A DNA stretch of 64,000 nucleotides from Lachnospiraceae bacterium (GTDB lineage: Bacteria; Bacillota; Clostridia; Lachnospirales; Lachnospiraceae): NCBI GenBank assembly GCA_022792335.1, contig JAAWAV010000041.1:1-64000 (forward strand). Reading direction: 5' to 3'. The position numbers and the translations under genes were made by a program. Within the stretch, counting starts at the first letter, position 1. Each line of letters opens with the position of its first letter. Positions 18,602 through 26,469 of the stretch are shown one piece after another. The notes beneath the pieces were generated by a model, which was given only the letters and a program-made list of their open reading frames with translations, was not told the origin of the DNA and did no database searches.

Positions 18602-19243
18602 ATGAACCGAAGGATGCTGGGAACACTTTTTTTCATGGCGGTGGGATATCTGGCAGGCAGTATGTTGTTTGGACGATTCCTGCCAAGACATTTTAAAAAC
18701 ATGGATATTGAAGCGATCAGTGAGGACCATAATCCCGGGACAGCCAATGTGATGAAATATGCCGGGGTTCCTCTGGGATTTCTCTGCCTGGTGCTGGATA
18801 TCGGAAAAGGATATCTTCCAGTTTTGTGGGCGGAAACTTTGATAGAGCCGGTAAGCCTTCTGTTTGCCGGAATCATGGCGGCCCCTGTCCTGGGGCACGC
18901 CTTTCCTTTCTGGAGAAACAGCCATGGGGGCAAGGCTATTGCTGTCAGCTTCGGGGTGCTCCTCGGTGTTCTCCACTACAGCAAAAGTGTCTGGCTTCTG
19001 GCAGTTTTATATCTGTTTTTTTCTCTGGTGCTGGTGATAAAGCCCAATGAGAGACGGAGCGTCTATACTTTTATGCTGTTTGGCGCAGTTTCGGCAGTGT
19101 TCCTGCTTTTGGGCGGCTTACCGGGGATCTGTGTCGGGAATCTGTTGATTGCCGCCATAGTGATCCATCGAAACTGGTCGGACGCCCGCTTTGGGGAGAA
19201 GGCAGAGAAGAAATGGAAGAGGGAAAGGATGGGGGACTTATGA
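18602..19243 (+). CDS. plsY: PlsY-family glycerol-3-phosphate acyltransferase
   Basis: A 213-residue multi-pass membrane protein of the PlsY family, which acylates glycerol 3-phosphate from acyl phosphate to give lysophosphatidate. Three family motifs are visible: AGSMLFGRF near the N-terminus, HNPGTANVMKYAG near residue 42, and GHAFPFWRNSHGGKAIA near 98. It is close to full length, with five or six hydrophobic helices. Sequence drift at the first motif leaves room for a paralogue, so the symbol is tentative. The stop overlaps the nfo start (ATGA). Confidence 0.82.
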   Translation: MNRRMLGTLFFMAVGYLAGSMLFGRFLPRHFKNMDIEAISEDHNPGTANVMKYAGVPLGFLCLVLDIGKGYLPVLWAETLIEPVSLLFAGIMAAPVLGHAFPFWRNSHGGKAIAVSFGVLLGVLHYSKSVWLLAVLYLFFSLVLVIKPNERRSVYTFMLFGAVSAVFLLLGGLPGICVGNLLIAAIVIHRNWSDARFGEKAEKKWKRERMGDL

Positions 19244-20070
19244 TATATGCAGGAAGTCACATTTCTTCCTCCAAAGGCTATGAAGCCATGGGAAAGCAGA
19301 TTCAGAAACTTGGCGGGGATACCTTTGCTTTTTTTACCAGAAGCCCCAGAGGCGGAAAAGCAAAGAAACTGAATCTGCCGGATATGGAGCGCTTTTATGC
19401 CATGGCAAAAGAACTTAGACTTGGCCCGGTGGTGGCTCATGCCTCCTATACCCTGAACCCCTGTGCGGCAAAAGAGGATTTGCGCGTCTTTACAAAGGAA
19501 ACCATGGCCGACGATCTTTCCAGGCTGGAACATATTCCGGGAAATTATTACAATCTTCATCCCGGTTGTCATGTGGGGCAGGGAAAGGAGAAAGGGATTG
19601 CGCTTGTGGCCGACGTTCTCAACACGATCATTCGACCGGAGCAGCAGACGGTGGTGCTCCTGGAAACCATGTCCGGCAAGGGCAGCGAGGTTGGCGGGAG
19701 CTTTGAGGAGCTTCGGGAAATTTTGGATCGGGTCCGGTATCCGGAGAAGGCGGGGATCTGTCTGGATACCTGCCACGTCTGGGACGCGGGCTATGATATT
19801 GTAGAACGGCTGGACGAGATTTTTACAGCGTTTGACCGGATCATTGGTCTTGACCGCTTGAAGGCTGTTCATGTCAATGACAGCAAAGGAGAGCGGGGGT
19901 GCAGGAAAGACCGCCATGCGAAATTGGGAGAAGGTCATATCGGCCGCCCGGCGTTCAGACGGCTGGTGAATCATCCGGTGGTACAGGGACTCCCCTGCAT
20001 CCTGGAGACGCCCAATGATGATGCAGGCTGGGCAGAAGAAATCGCATTTTTAAAAGGAAGAGAAGAGTAA
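19240..20070 (+). CDS. nfo: Endonuclease IV (deoxyribonuclease IV)
   Basis: A 276-residue AP endonuclease of the xylose-isomerase-like TIM-barrel family, which cuts DNA 5' to abasic sites using three zinc ions. Metal ligands appear in GSHIS, VVAHASYTLNP, YNLHPGCHVGQG, ETMSGKG, CLDTCHVWDAGYD, VHVNDSK, DRHAKLGEGHIG and ETP near the end. The frame is open to 19213, but the family start MIYAGSHIS is the ATG at 19240, which overlaps the plsY stop. The neighbourhood is otherwise lipid-related, so cotranscription may be incidental. Confidence 0.94.
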   Translation: MIYAGSHISSSKGYEAMGKQIQKLGGDTFAFFTRSPRGGKAKKLNLPDMERFYAMAKELRLGPVVAHASYTLNPCAAKEDLRVFTKETMADDLSRLEHIPGNYYNLHPGCHVGQGKEKGIALVADVLNTIIRPEQQTVVLLETMSGKGSEVGGSFEELREILDRVRYPEKAGICLDTCHVWDAGYDIVERLDEIFTAFDRIIGLDRLKAVHVNDSKGERGCRKDRHAKLGEGHIGRPAFRRLVNHPVVQGLPCILETPNDDAGWAEEIAFLKGREE

Positions 20071-20143
20071 GGGGACTGAAAGGCCAGGTTGTTAATAGGA
20101 AAAATGACAAAAAGGACTTAAGGAGTACGGGGAGAGAAGCGAT

Positions 20144-20758
20144 ATGGAGAGCAGAACATCGAATTATATGAAGGTGATGGAAACATGGCGAAAGGGCTTC
20201 CTGACGTGGGATCAGGAGGCCCTGTGCAGAAAGCTTGGGATCGATACCTACGACAAAGCGGTCATACGGCTCTCTTATTTTGGGATCCCCCATGAGATCG
20301 ATCGAAAAACAGGAAGGATTACCTGCCCCCAAATGCCGGGATATGATCCGGGGTTCAATGAGGTTATGGCCATTTATAATTTCCTGTATTATGCGAAAGA
20401 GGGGGCGAAAAATTCCGGAGAATGGGTGCACCTGCGGGAGGTAAAGGACGTCGGCATCTTTGAGGATGCCTTTGAACGCCAGGTACTGGCGCCCTTTGCA
20501 AAACGATTTGCGGGGCGGGGACAGGAGCTTAAGGAGGCCGGGGAGCGGATGGGATTTCTGCCACTGTCCTATGGAGACGTTTCTTTTCAGATTCCGGCAT
20601 TTTTCTGTGTCCCTTTGCGAATGATTTTCTGGGACGGAGACGAAGAGTTTCCGGCGAAGGTCAATCTGTTGTTTGACAGAAATATCACATCCTTTACCCA
20701 TCCGGAAAGCGTAGTGATGCTGGGGGCGGAATGTATGAGATATTTTACTACTGTCTGA
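20144..20758 (+). CDS. DUF3786 family protein
   Basis: A 204-residue soluble protein that I recognise as DUF3786, found in anaerobic bacteria and often near corrinoid or C1 enzymes. Visible family-like segments are YMKVMETWRKGF, LSYFGIPHEID, EVMAIYNFLYYAKEG, GEWVHLREVKD and PAFFCVPLRMIFWDGDEEFPAKVNLLFD. The function is unknown. The ATG follows a GGGGAGAG stretch. A strong terminator follows the stop. Confidence 0.8.
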   Translation: MESRTSNYMKVMETWRKGFLTWDQEALCRKLGIDTYDKAVIRLSYFGIPHEIDRKTGRITCPQMPGYDPGFNEVMAIYNFLYYAKEGAKNSGEWVHLREVKDVGIFEDAFERQVLAPFAKRFAGRGQELKEAGERMGFLPLSYGDVSFQIPAFFCVPLRMIFWDGDEEFPAKVNLLFDRNITSFTHPESVVMLGAECMRYFTTV

Positions 20759-20798
20759 CAGGTACGGATATGGCTGGGAAATAGCGCCGTACTAATCT

Positions 20799-20840
20799 GA
20801 TTACTTTTCCTGCTCCTGGGCCGGAAAAGTAATTTTTTTT
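20799..20840 (+). terminator. Terminator after the DUF3786 gene
   Basis: A 12-bp stem around GATTACTTTTCC and its complement with a short GC-rich loop, followed by eight T residues. It insulates the next operon. Confidence 0.9.
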
Positions 20841-20934
20841 CTTGGGCTTCCGAGTTTTTTATGGAAAAACAGCTAAAATCAACAAAAATGAGATTGAAAT
20901 AGCTGAAAAAAAGGGGAAAATGACAAAATACAGG

Positions 20935-20963
20935 TTGACAAAGTACGTCAGTACTGATATGAT
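20935..20963 (+). promoter_or_regulatory. Promoter with palindromic operator for the thiazoline/liv/cyuA operon
   Basis: A perfect TTGACA (20935-20940), a 17-base spacer and TATGAT (20958-20963). The spacer holds a perfect 10-base palindrome TCAGTACTGA (20948-20957) and an overlapping AGTAC-4-GTACT repeat (20942-20955). A dimeric repressor bound there would block polymerase. No regulator gene lies next to the operon. Confidence 0.7.
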
Positions 20964-21045
20964 TAGTTTTAGGACATTTGTAGGCGCCGGGGGCGCATAC
21001 AAATAAAAACATAGTCATTATATTTTAGCAAGGAGGAAACAGGCT

Positions 21046-21537
21046 ATGGCAATCAAGAATGTGTCTGTGGTATATGACGAAAAAGTCAATATCAACAGAA
21101 AAGCCATTGAGCATCGTGCAACCTGGATGGGCCTTACATATGAAGAGGGGAAAAAGGCCGGTGCGGACGCGGAAGCGATTGCGAGAAAAGCGATCAGGAA
21201 AACCGGAAACTTCCACGGTACAGGTTTTAAGGCAGCTTGCACGGATCCCGGTGATTTAAGACAGTTTGAGGGTGCATTCCTGGATGATCTTGGAAAATCC
21301 ACTTTCCAGATGGATATTACCGAGTGTACAAAGGACGATTTGAAAATTGAGTTCCATTACTGCCCCTTGCTTGCAGCCTGGAAGAAGCAGGGAATGGATG
21401 ATGAAACATGCGCAAAGCTTTGTGATATTGCCATGGACGGTGACAGAGGGATTGCAGAGGCGATGGGCCTTAAGCTTGACCTGACTGATACCATTGCTCA
21501 GGGATGTCCTACATGTAAGCTTCATTTCCATAAATAA
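21046..21537 (+). CDS. L-2-amino-thiazoline-4-carboxylic acid hydrolase family protein
   Basis: A 163-residue protein that I assign to the ATC hydrolase family by its Cys- and His-containing C-terminal half: IEFHYCPLLAAW, CAKLCDIAMDGDRG and GCPTCKLHFHK. In the founding Pseudomonas pathway this enzyme opens the thiazoline ring of L-ATC to N-carbamoyl-cysteine, a step toward L-cysteine. The family is broad, and many members probably act on other substrates. AGGAGG precedes the ATG. It is the first gene behind a strong promoter and is followed after 43 bases by an ABC importer and then a cysteine desulfidase, which supports a sulfur-amino-acid role. Confidence 0.75.
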   Translation: MAIKNVSVVYDEKVNINRKAIEHRATWMGLTYEEGKKAGADAEAIARKAIRKTGNFHGTGFKAACTDPGDLRQFEGAFLDDLGKSTFQMDITECTKDDLKIEFHYCPLLAAWKKQGMDDETCAKLCDIAMDGDRGIAEAMGLKLDLTDTIAQGCPTCKLHFHK

Positions 21538-21580
21538 AGAAGCGTATATGTGGCGTTTAATAAAAGGGAGGTAAAAAAGA

Positions 21581-22912
21581 ATGAAGAAAAGAGTTTTGGC
21601 ACTGACTCTGGCTTTCACGTTGGCAGCGTCTGCACTGGCAGGCTGCGGCGGTGACAAGAAGGAGGAAACAAAAGCACCTGAAACAAAAGCAGCGGGCGAA
21701 GAGACGAAAGCTCCTGCCGGCGACGATGAGAAGGAGGAGACAAAAGCTCCTGCCGGCGGCGATGAGAAGGAAGAGACCAAAGCTCCTGCCGATGGCGATG
21801 AGAAGGAGGAGACCAAAGCTCCTGTCGCAAGCGGAGAGAGCAAAGGCGTGATCAAACTGGGCGGCGTGGCTCCCATGACTGGTCAGTACGCAGAGTATGG
21901 CAAGGGTTTTGATATCGGCTTTAGTAAGGCCATCGACGAGATCAATGCTGCTGGCGGCGTAAATGGCTATACGTTTGAGATCAGCATCGAGGACACTCAG
22001 AGTGATCCGGTTAATTCTTCCACCATGGCGACGAAGTTCGCAGAGGATGAAGAAGTTATGGCCATTCTTGGCGACTTTTCTTCCGGCGCTTGCAAGGCGA
22101 ACGCGGAGATCTGTGACCGCTATGGTATCGTGCAGTTAAGCCCCACGGCATCTGCATCTGATTACGCTTCCATGAGCAAATACTGCTTCGGTATCATGGG
22201 ACGTCAGGATGTGGAGGCCCCCTTCCTTGCAAAGTACGTTTTGAAAGAGTACTTAAAGGCACAGAAGATTGCGGTTATCCGTGTAGACAGCGACTGGGGA
22301 AAATCCTGCTATGACAACTTCATTGCTCAGGCAGAAAAAGAAGGCCTGGAAGTGACCGTTGAGACTTATGCAACTGGTGAGAAGGATTTCAGCTCCCTGA
22401 TCACTAAGATGCAGGCAGAGAACCCTGATGTTCTGGTTGTTATGGACCAGGGCGATCCCGTTGCCGATATCTTCAATCAGGCAGACGCAGCAGGCTGGGA
22501 GATTCAGCATGTGGCTCTGGGGCCTGGAACTTCTGAGCAGGTAGCAGGCAGATTGGGCGATAAGGATAATCTGATCGTGACTTCTCCGTTCTTCTTTGAC
22601 CCTGAAGATGCAGAGCTGGCGGCATGGGCAGAATGGTTCTCCAGCGAGGCTGGTTTCGCTCCCACTATTCATCCTGCATGCGCTTATGACTGTATCTATC
22701 TGATTGCAGAAGCTGTGAAGAACATCGACGGTGAAGTGACCCGCGATGCGCTCCAGGAAGCTTTGGCAAACCTGCCTGAGTATACTGGCGTGACTGGCGC
22801 AATTAAGTTTGAGGCTGACGGCGATATCAAGAGAAATTATCTGATCTGTGGTATCGAGGGCGGCGAGTGGAAGGTTCTGGAAGGTTTCGAGTACGGAGCT
22901 GCCGGATTCTAA
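21581..22912 (+). CDS. livK: Branched-chain-amino-acid-type ABC transporter, substrate-binding lipoprotein
   Basis: A 443-residue extracytoplasmic binding protein of the LivJ/LivK type. A lipoprotein signal (hydrophobic stretch then LAGC, Cys near residue 22) is followed by a linker of tandem repeats of 12 residues (EETKAPAGDDEK and variants, three full and one partial copy, bases 21698-21823). The periplasmic-binding fold starts near IKLGGVAPMTGQYAEYGKG and has INAAGGVNG, ILGDFSSGACKA and LSPTASASDYASM. The partners livH, livM, livG and livF follow. The true ligand is not known from sequence. Neighbouring genes suggest an amino acid or a sulfur-containing derivative. Confidence 0.9.
   Translation: MKKRVLALTLAFTLAASALAGCGGDKKEETKAPETKAAGEETKAPAGDDEKEETKAPAGGDEKEETKAPADGDEKEETKAPVASGESKGVIKLGGVAPMTGQYAEYGKGFDIGFSKAIDEINAAGGVNGYTFEISIEDTQSDPVNSSTMATKFAEDEEVMAILGDFSSGACKANAEICDRYGIVQLSPTASASDYASMSKYCFGIMGRQDVEAPFLAKYVLKEYLKAQKIAVIRVDSDWGKSCYDNFIAQAEKEGLEVTVETYATGEKDFSSLITKMQAENPDVLVVMDQGDPVADIFNQADAAGWEIQHVALGPGTSEQVAGRLGDKDNLIVTSPFFFDPEDAELAAWAEWFSSEAGFAPTIHPACAYDCIYLIAEAVKNIDGEVTRDALQEALANLPEYTGVTGAIKFEADGDIKRNYLICGIEGGEWKVLEGFEYGAAGF
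21698..21823 (+). repeat. 36-bp coding tandem repeat in the lipoprotein linker
   Basis: Three consecutive 36-base units (21698-21733, 21734-21769, 21770-21805) plus half of a fourth encode the 12-residue EETKAP-A-GDDEK type repeat. The units differ by only a few bases, so copy number could change by slippage or recombination and alter the length of the linker between membrane anchor and binding domain. Confidence 0.9.
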
Positions 22913-22943
22913 AGAACTTGTGACAAATTGAAATGAGAAGGAG

Positions 22944-22980
22944 CGGGGCGGCGTAAGCTTATTTCGCCGCCCCGTGTTTT
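22944..22980 (+). terminator. GC-rich intercistronic hairpin between livK and livH
   Basis: A perfect 10-bp stem CGGGGCGGCG/CGCCGCCCCG (22944-22953 with 22965-22974), then GTGTTTT. Its position after the binding-protein gene is typical of hairpins that stabilise the upstream mRNA or partly terminate, giving more binding protein than permease. Confidence 0.75.
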
Positions 22981-22997
22981 CATAATGGAGGATGGGT

Positions 22998-23885
22998 ATG
23001 GCATATATTCTCAATCAGCTCATTAACGGGATTTGTCAGGGTTCGATTTATGCTTTGATGGCAATCGGCTATTCCGTTATCGTGGGTGTAGTAGGTATGG
23101 TCACCTTTACATATGGTGAAATCATGATGATTGGGGCTTTTTCTTCGTATTATATTTTTACGGGTTTAAGTAACAATCTTCCGCTGGCAATTCTCGGGGC
23201 ATTTGCCGGCTCCTTTATTATCGGCAGCATTGTTTACAAGCTTTGTTACGAGCGCTTTTTTAACGCTCCCAGACATATCTCTCTCTTATGTACCATCGGT
23301 ATCAGTATGTTGATCAAAAATCTGGCGCAGATTGTATTCGGACCTGATACCAAACCAGTTCTGAACATCATCGACAACAAGACTTTCACTTTGAACCTTT
23401 TTGGTGCGAATTTGAATATCAGACTTCTTCAGATTGTGGTTATCGTTCTGGTAATTGTGTTTGCAGTTGCCCTGACCTTGTTCTTTAACAAGACCAAATG
23501 GGGCGTTATGCTCCGGGCAGTCAGCCAGAACAAAGATGCTTCCTATCTGATGGGTATCAACGTAAAGAGGACGGCTCTCCTCGGAAACTGTATCGGATGT
23601 GGCTTCGGCGGAATCGCTGGTATCTTGCTGGCTCTGTATTATGGTTCTGTGTCGGCGACCATGGGCGCCTCCTATAGTACGAAGGCGTTTGCAGCTTCCG
23701 TTCTGGGTGGTCTGGTCGATATCCGCTTCTCGGCTCTTGGAGGCCTTTGCATTGGAATCATTGAGAATATGGGGATTATCATTACCTCGGCGACCTTCCG
23801 TGATGTATTCGCCTTTGCATTCCTGATTCTGATTCTTATTATCCGGCCTCAGGGCTTTGTCAGCAAGAAGGGGGCGAGAGTATGA
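22998..23885 (+). CDS. livH: Branched-chain-type ABC transporter permease LivH
   Basis: A 295-residue multi-pass permease. The N-terminus LINGICQGSIYALMAIGYSV is the LivH family opening. The cytoplasmic loop with the EAA-like region appears as MLRAVSQNKDASYLMGINV, and the C-terminus has AASVLGGLVDIRFSALGGL and IRPQGF. Eight or so hydrophobic helices are present. Of two possible starts, 22998 is chosen over 22992 because GGAGG at 22987-22991 leaves a proper spacer only for it. The stop overlaps livM. Confidence 0.93.
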   Translation: MAYILNQLINGICQGSIYALMAIGYSVIVGVVGMVTFTYGEIMMIGAFSSYYIFTGLSNNLPLAILGAFAGSFIIGSIVYKLCYERFFNAPRHISLLCTIGISMLIKNLAQIVFGPDTKPVLNIIDNKTFTLNLFGANLNIRLLQIVVIVLVIVFAVALTLFFNKTKWGVMLRAVSQNKDASYLMGINVKRTALLGNCIGCGFGGIAGILLALYYGSVSATMGASYSTKAFAASVLGGLVDIRFSALGGLCIGIIENMGIIITSATFRDVFAFAFLILILIIRPQGFVSKKGARV

Positions 23886-24883
23886 TGCAGCAGGCAAAAG
23901 AATTTTATAGGAAATATAAAGTCATTGTTTGGATTGTTCTGGTGGCTGTGCTGGCAGTTTTGCCCTTTGTCATCAAAAAGGCAGTATATATCCGTTATCT
24001 GTGCAACATTATGATGTACGCGACTCTGGCAGGCTCCCTGAACGCCATCAACGGCTACAGCGGACAGTTTTGTCTGGGGCAGGCAGGCTTTTTTGCCATC
24101 GGCGCCTACACAGGCGCGGCATTAGCGAAGAACTTTGGCATCAGTTTCTGGCCGCTTCTGATTGTGGGAGGTATTATGGCCATGCTGGTGGGCTTTATTG
24201 TAAGCCTTCCGACGCTGCGGCTTTCCGGTATTTATCTGTCCATCGTGACTCTGGGCGCATCGGAAATTATCCGTATTATCGCCCAAACTTGGGAGCCTGT
24301 GACCGGCGGTTCTTTAGGTATCAAGCAGATTCCTTATCCGAACTTCTTCGGTCTGGATATGTTTAAGCCCCAGTATTACTACTATATTTTCCTGTTCTTA
24401 CTGATTTTGTTCCTGTTTATAACGAACCGGGTTTTAAAATCCCGTGTGGGACGTGCGTGGATGTCTATCCGTGAGGATGAGATCGCCTCCAAATCCCTGG
24501 GCGTAGAAACCAGCCGTTATAAATCCACCAACTTTATGTACGGCGCTTTCTGGGCGGGCGTTATCGGCGTAGCTTATGCGCCCTTTGTAAACTATATTGA
24601 AGCTTCTCAGTTTACAACAGATACGGGATTCAACGTACTGGCCATGGTGGTTCTCGGCGGCCAGGGTACTCTGGCAGGCCCCATCCTTGGATCCGTGGTG
24701 GTTACTGTTTTGACGGAGGCGCTTCGTTTTCTGGAGAGCTGGAGATATGTTATCTATGCGCTGCTCATTATCTTTATGATGTGGGTACGGCCTCAGGGTC
24801 TGATTGGAGCCTCCAACTCCATGCTGGCCGGCGGCAAAATCAAAGTAAAGGAAGATAAGAAGAAAGGGGGAGAAGCGAAATGA
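23882..24883 (+). CDS. livM: Branched-chain-type ABC transporter permease LivM
   Basis: A 333-residue permease pairing with LivH. It has a short Lys-rich N-terminus, then hydrophobic helices with AINGYSGQFCLGQAGFFAIG (family signature near residue 55), GRAWMSIREDEIASKSLGV (coupling loop) and VLGGQGTLAGPILGS. The C-terminal tail is Lys-rich and cytoplasmic. The start overlaps livH and the stop overlaps livG, so translation is coupled. Confidence 0.93.
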   Translation: MMQQAKEFYRKYKVIVWIVLVAVLAVLPFVIKKAVYIRYLCNIMMYATLAGSLNAINGYSGQFCLGQAGFFAIGAYTGAALAKNFGISFWPLLIVGGIMAMLVGFIVSLPTLRLSGIYLSIVTLGASEIIRIIAQTWEPVTGGSLGIKQIPYPNFFGLDMFKPQYYYYIFLFLLILFLFITNRVLKSRVGRAWMSIREDEIASKSLGVETSRYKSTNFMYGAFWAGVIGVAYAPFVNYIEASQFTTDTGFNVLAMVVLGGQGTLAGPILGSVVVTVLTEALRFLESWRYVIYALLIIFMMWVRPQGLIGASNSMLAGGKIKVKEDKKKGGEAK

Positions 24884-25680
24884 GTGAAGTTCCTGTATTG
24901 GAAGCAAAAGGCATCTGCAAGTATTTCGGAGGCCTGAAAGCAGTGGAATCCGTGGATATGCAGGTCGCGAAGGGCGATATTTTCGGTATTATCGGCCCCA
25001 ACGGAGCCGGAAAGACCACTTTCTTCAATATGTGTACCGGTGTATATGCACCGACCAAGGGAGAGATCTTCCTTCAGGGAGAGAACATCACCAAGATGGC
25101 CCCCGATAAAATTGCCAGAAAGAAAATGGCGAGAACCTTTCAGAACCTTCAGCTTTTTAAGTTTATGAGCGTTCTGGACAATGTAAAAATCGGCTGTCAT
25201 ACCAAGACCAAAACCAATATGGCGGATGCAATTCTCCATACGAAGCGGTATAGAGAAGATGAAAAGTATGCGGTGGAGAAGAGTCTGGAGATTTTAGAGT
25301 CCATTGGGCTTGCAGATTATAAGGATACCATGGCCGGGAATCTGGCCTACGGTATGCAGCGGAAGGTGGAGATCGCCCGTGCGCTGGCATTAGATCCGGT
25401 AATTCTTCTTCTTGACGAGCCGGCAGCCGGTATGAATCCCAATGAGACGGCGTCTCTGATGGAATTTATCAAAATGTTAAACAGCAAAGGCTACACCATT
25501 GCCGTAATCGAACATGATATGAAATTCATTATGAATTCCTGCAACAGGATTCTGGTGCTCAATTTTGGCCAGAAGCTCTGCGAGGGAACTCCCGATGAGA
25601 TCAAGTCCAACCAGGAAGTGCAGGAGGCTTACTTTGGCAAGGGCATCGTTGCAGGAGAGGCGGTGAAGGTAAATGGCTGA
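24880..25680 (+). CDS. livG: Branched-chain-type ABC transporter ATPase LivG
   Basis: A 266-residue ATPase with Walker A GPNGAGKTT, the Q-loop segment RTFQNLQLF, a signature region NLAYGMQRKVEIARAL, Walker B VILLLDEPAAGMNP and the H-loop IEHDM. YGMQ replaces the usual signature LSGGQ, as is normal for LivG (often SYGQQR). It works with LivF at the inner face of the permease. It overlaps livM and livF. Confidence 0.95.
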   Translation: MSEVPVLEAKGICKYFGGLKAVESVDMQVAKGDIFGIIGPNGAGKTTFFNMCTGVYAPTKGEIFLQGENITKMAPDKIARKKMARTFQNLQLFKFMSVLDNVKIGCHTKTKTNMADAILHTKRYREDEKYAVEKSLEILESIGLADYKDTMAGNLAYGMQRKVEIARALALDPVILLLDEPAAGMNPNETASLMEFIKMLNSKGYTIAVIEHDMKFIMNSCNRILVLNFGQKLCEGTPDEIKSNQEVQEAYFGKGIVAGEAVKVNG

Positions 25681-26398
25681 GACGATTTTGAAGGTTGAGA
25701 ATCTGGCTGTAAACTATGGATATATTATTGCGCTGAGCAATATCAATCTGGAAATTCAAAAAGGAGAGATCGTTACTCTGATCGGTTCCAATGGAGCCGG
25801 GAAAACGACGACTCTGATGGCAATCTCCGGACTGGTAGAGAAGCGTCCCGGAAGCAAAGTCAGCTTTAAAGGACAGGATATCACCAAGACGGCGCCCAAC
25901 AAGATTGTGCACATGGGAATGTGCCATGTGCCGGAGGGGCGAAAGATCTTTCCCGCTCTGACTGTATATGAGAATCTGAGGGCGGGAGCTCTTGGCAATA
26001 AGAGTATGACCAAGGCGCGCTTCGACGAATTGGTAGAGGAGCAGTATGCACTCTTCCCCAGACTGAAAGAGCGTTATAAACAGGCAGGCGGAAGCCTGTC
26101 CGGCGGTGAACAGCAGATGCTTGCCATCGCCAGAGGTCTGATGATGGATCCGGATATTGTAATGCTTGATGAACCGTCTCTGGGCCTTGCGCCCATCGTT
26201 ATCGAGGATATTTTTGAGCTGATTAAGAAAGTCCGCGATATGGGCAAGACCATCCTGCTGATTGAGCAGAACGCATCTGTGGCCCTTTCGATTGCAGACC
26301 GCGGCTATGTGTTGGAGACCGGGAACATCATTCTCCAGGGAACAGGACAGGAACTTCTTGTTAATCCTGATGTGAAAAAAGCATATCTCGGCGCATAA
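25673..26398 (+). CDS. livF: Branched-chain-type ABC transporter ATPase LivF
   Basis: A 241-residue ATPase with Walker A GSNGAGKTT, CHVPEGRKIFPALTVYENL (LivF-specific), signature SLSGGEQQMLAIARGL, Walker B VMLDEPSLGLAP and H-loop IEQNA. Its start overlaps livG by eight bases. It is the last transporter gene. The desulfidase gene follows after 71 bases without a visible terminator. Confidence 0.95.
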   Translation: MAETILKVENLAVNYGYIIALSNINLEIQKGEIVTLIGSNGAGKTTTLMAISGLVEKRPGSKVSFKGQDITKTAPNKIVHMGMCHVPEGRKIFPALTVYENLRAGALGNKSMTKARFDELVEEQYALFPRLKERYKQAGGSLSGGEQQMLAIARGLMMDPDIVMLDEPSLGLAPIVIEDIFELIKKVRDMGKTILLIEQNASVALSIADRGYVLETGNIILQGTGQELLVNPDVKKAYLGA

Positions 26399-26469
26399 TT
26401 AGGCGCCGGAGTTATAAAACAATAAGCAACAGAAGTCCAAGAATAACAGAACAAAGGGGTAAAAGAAAG

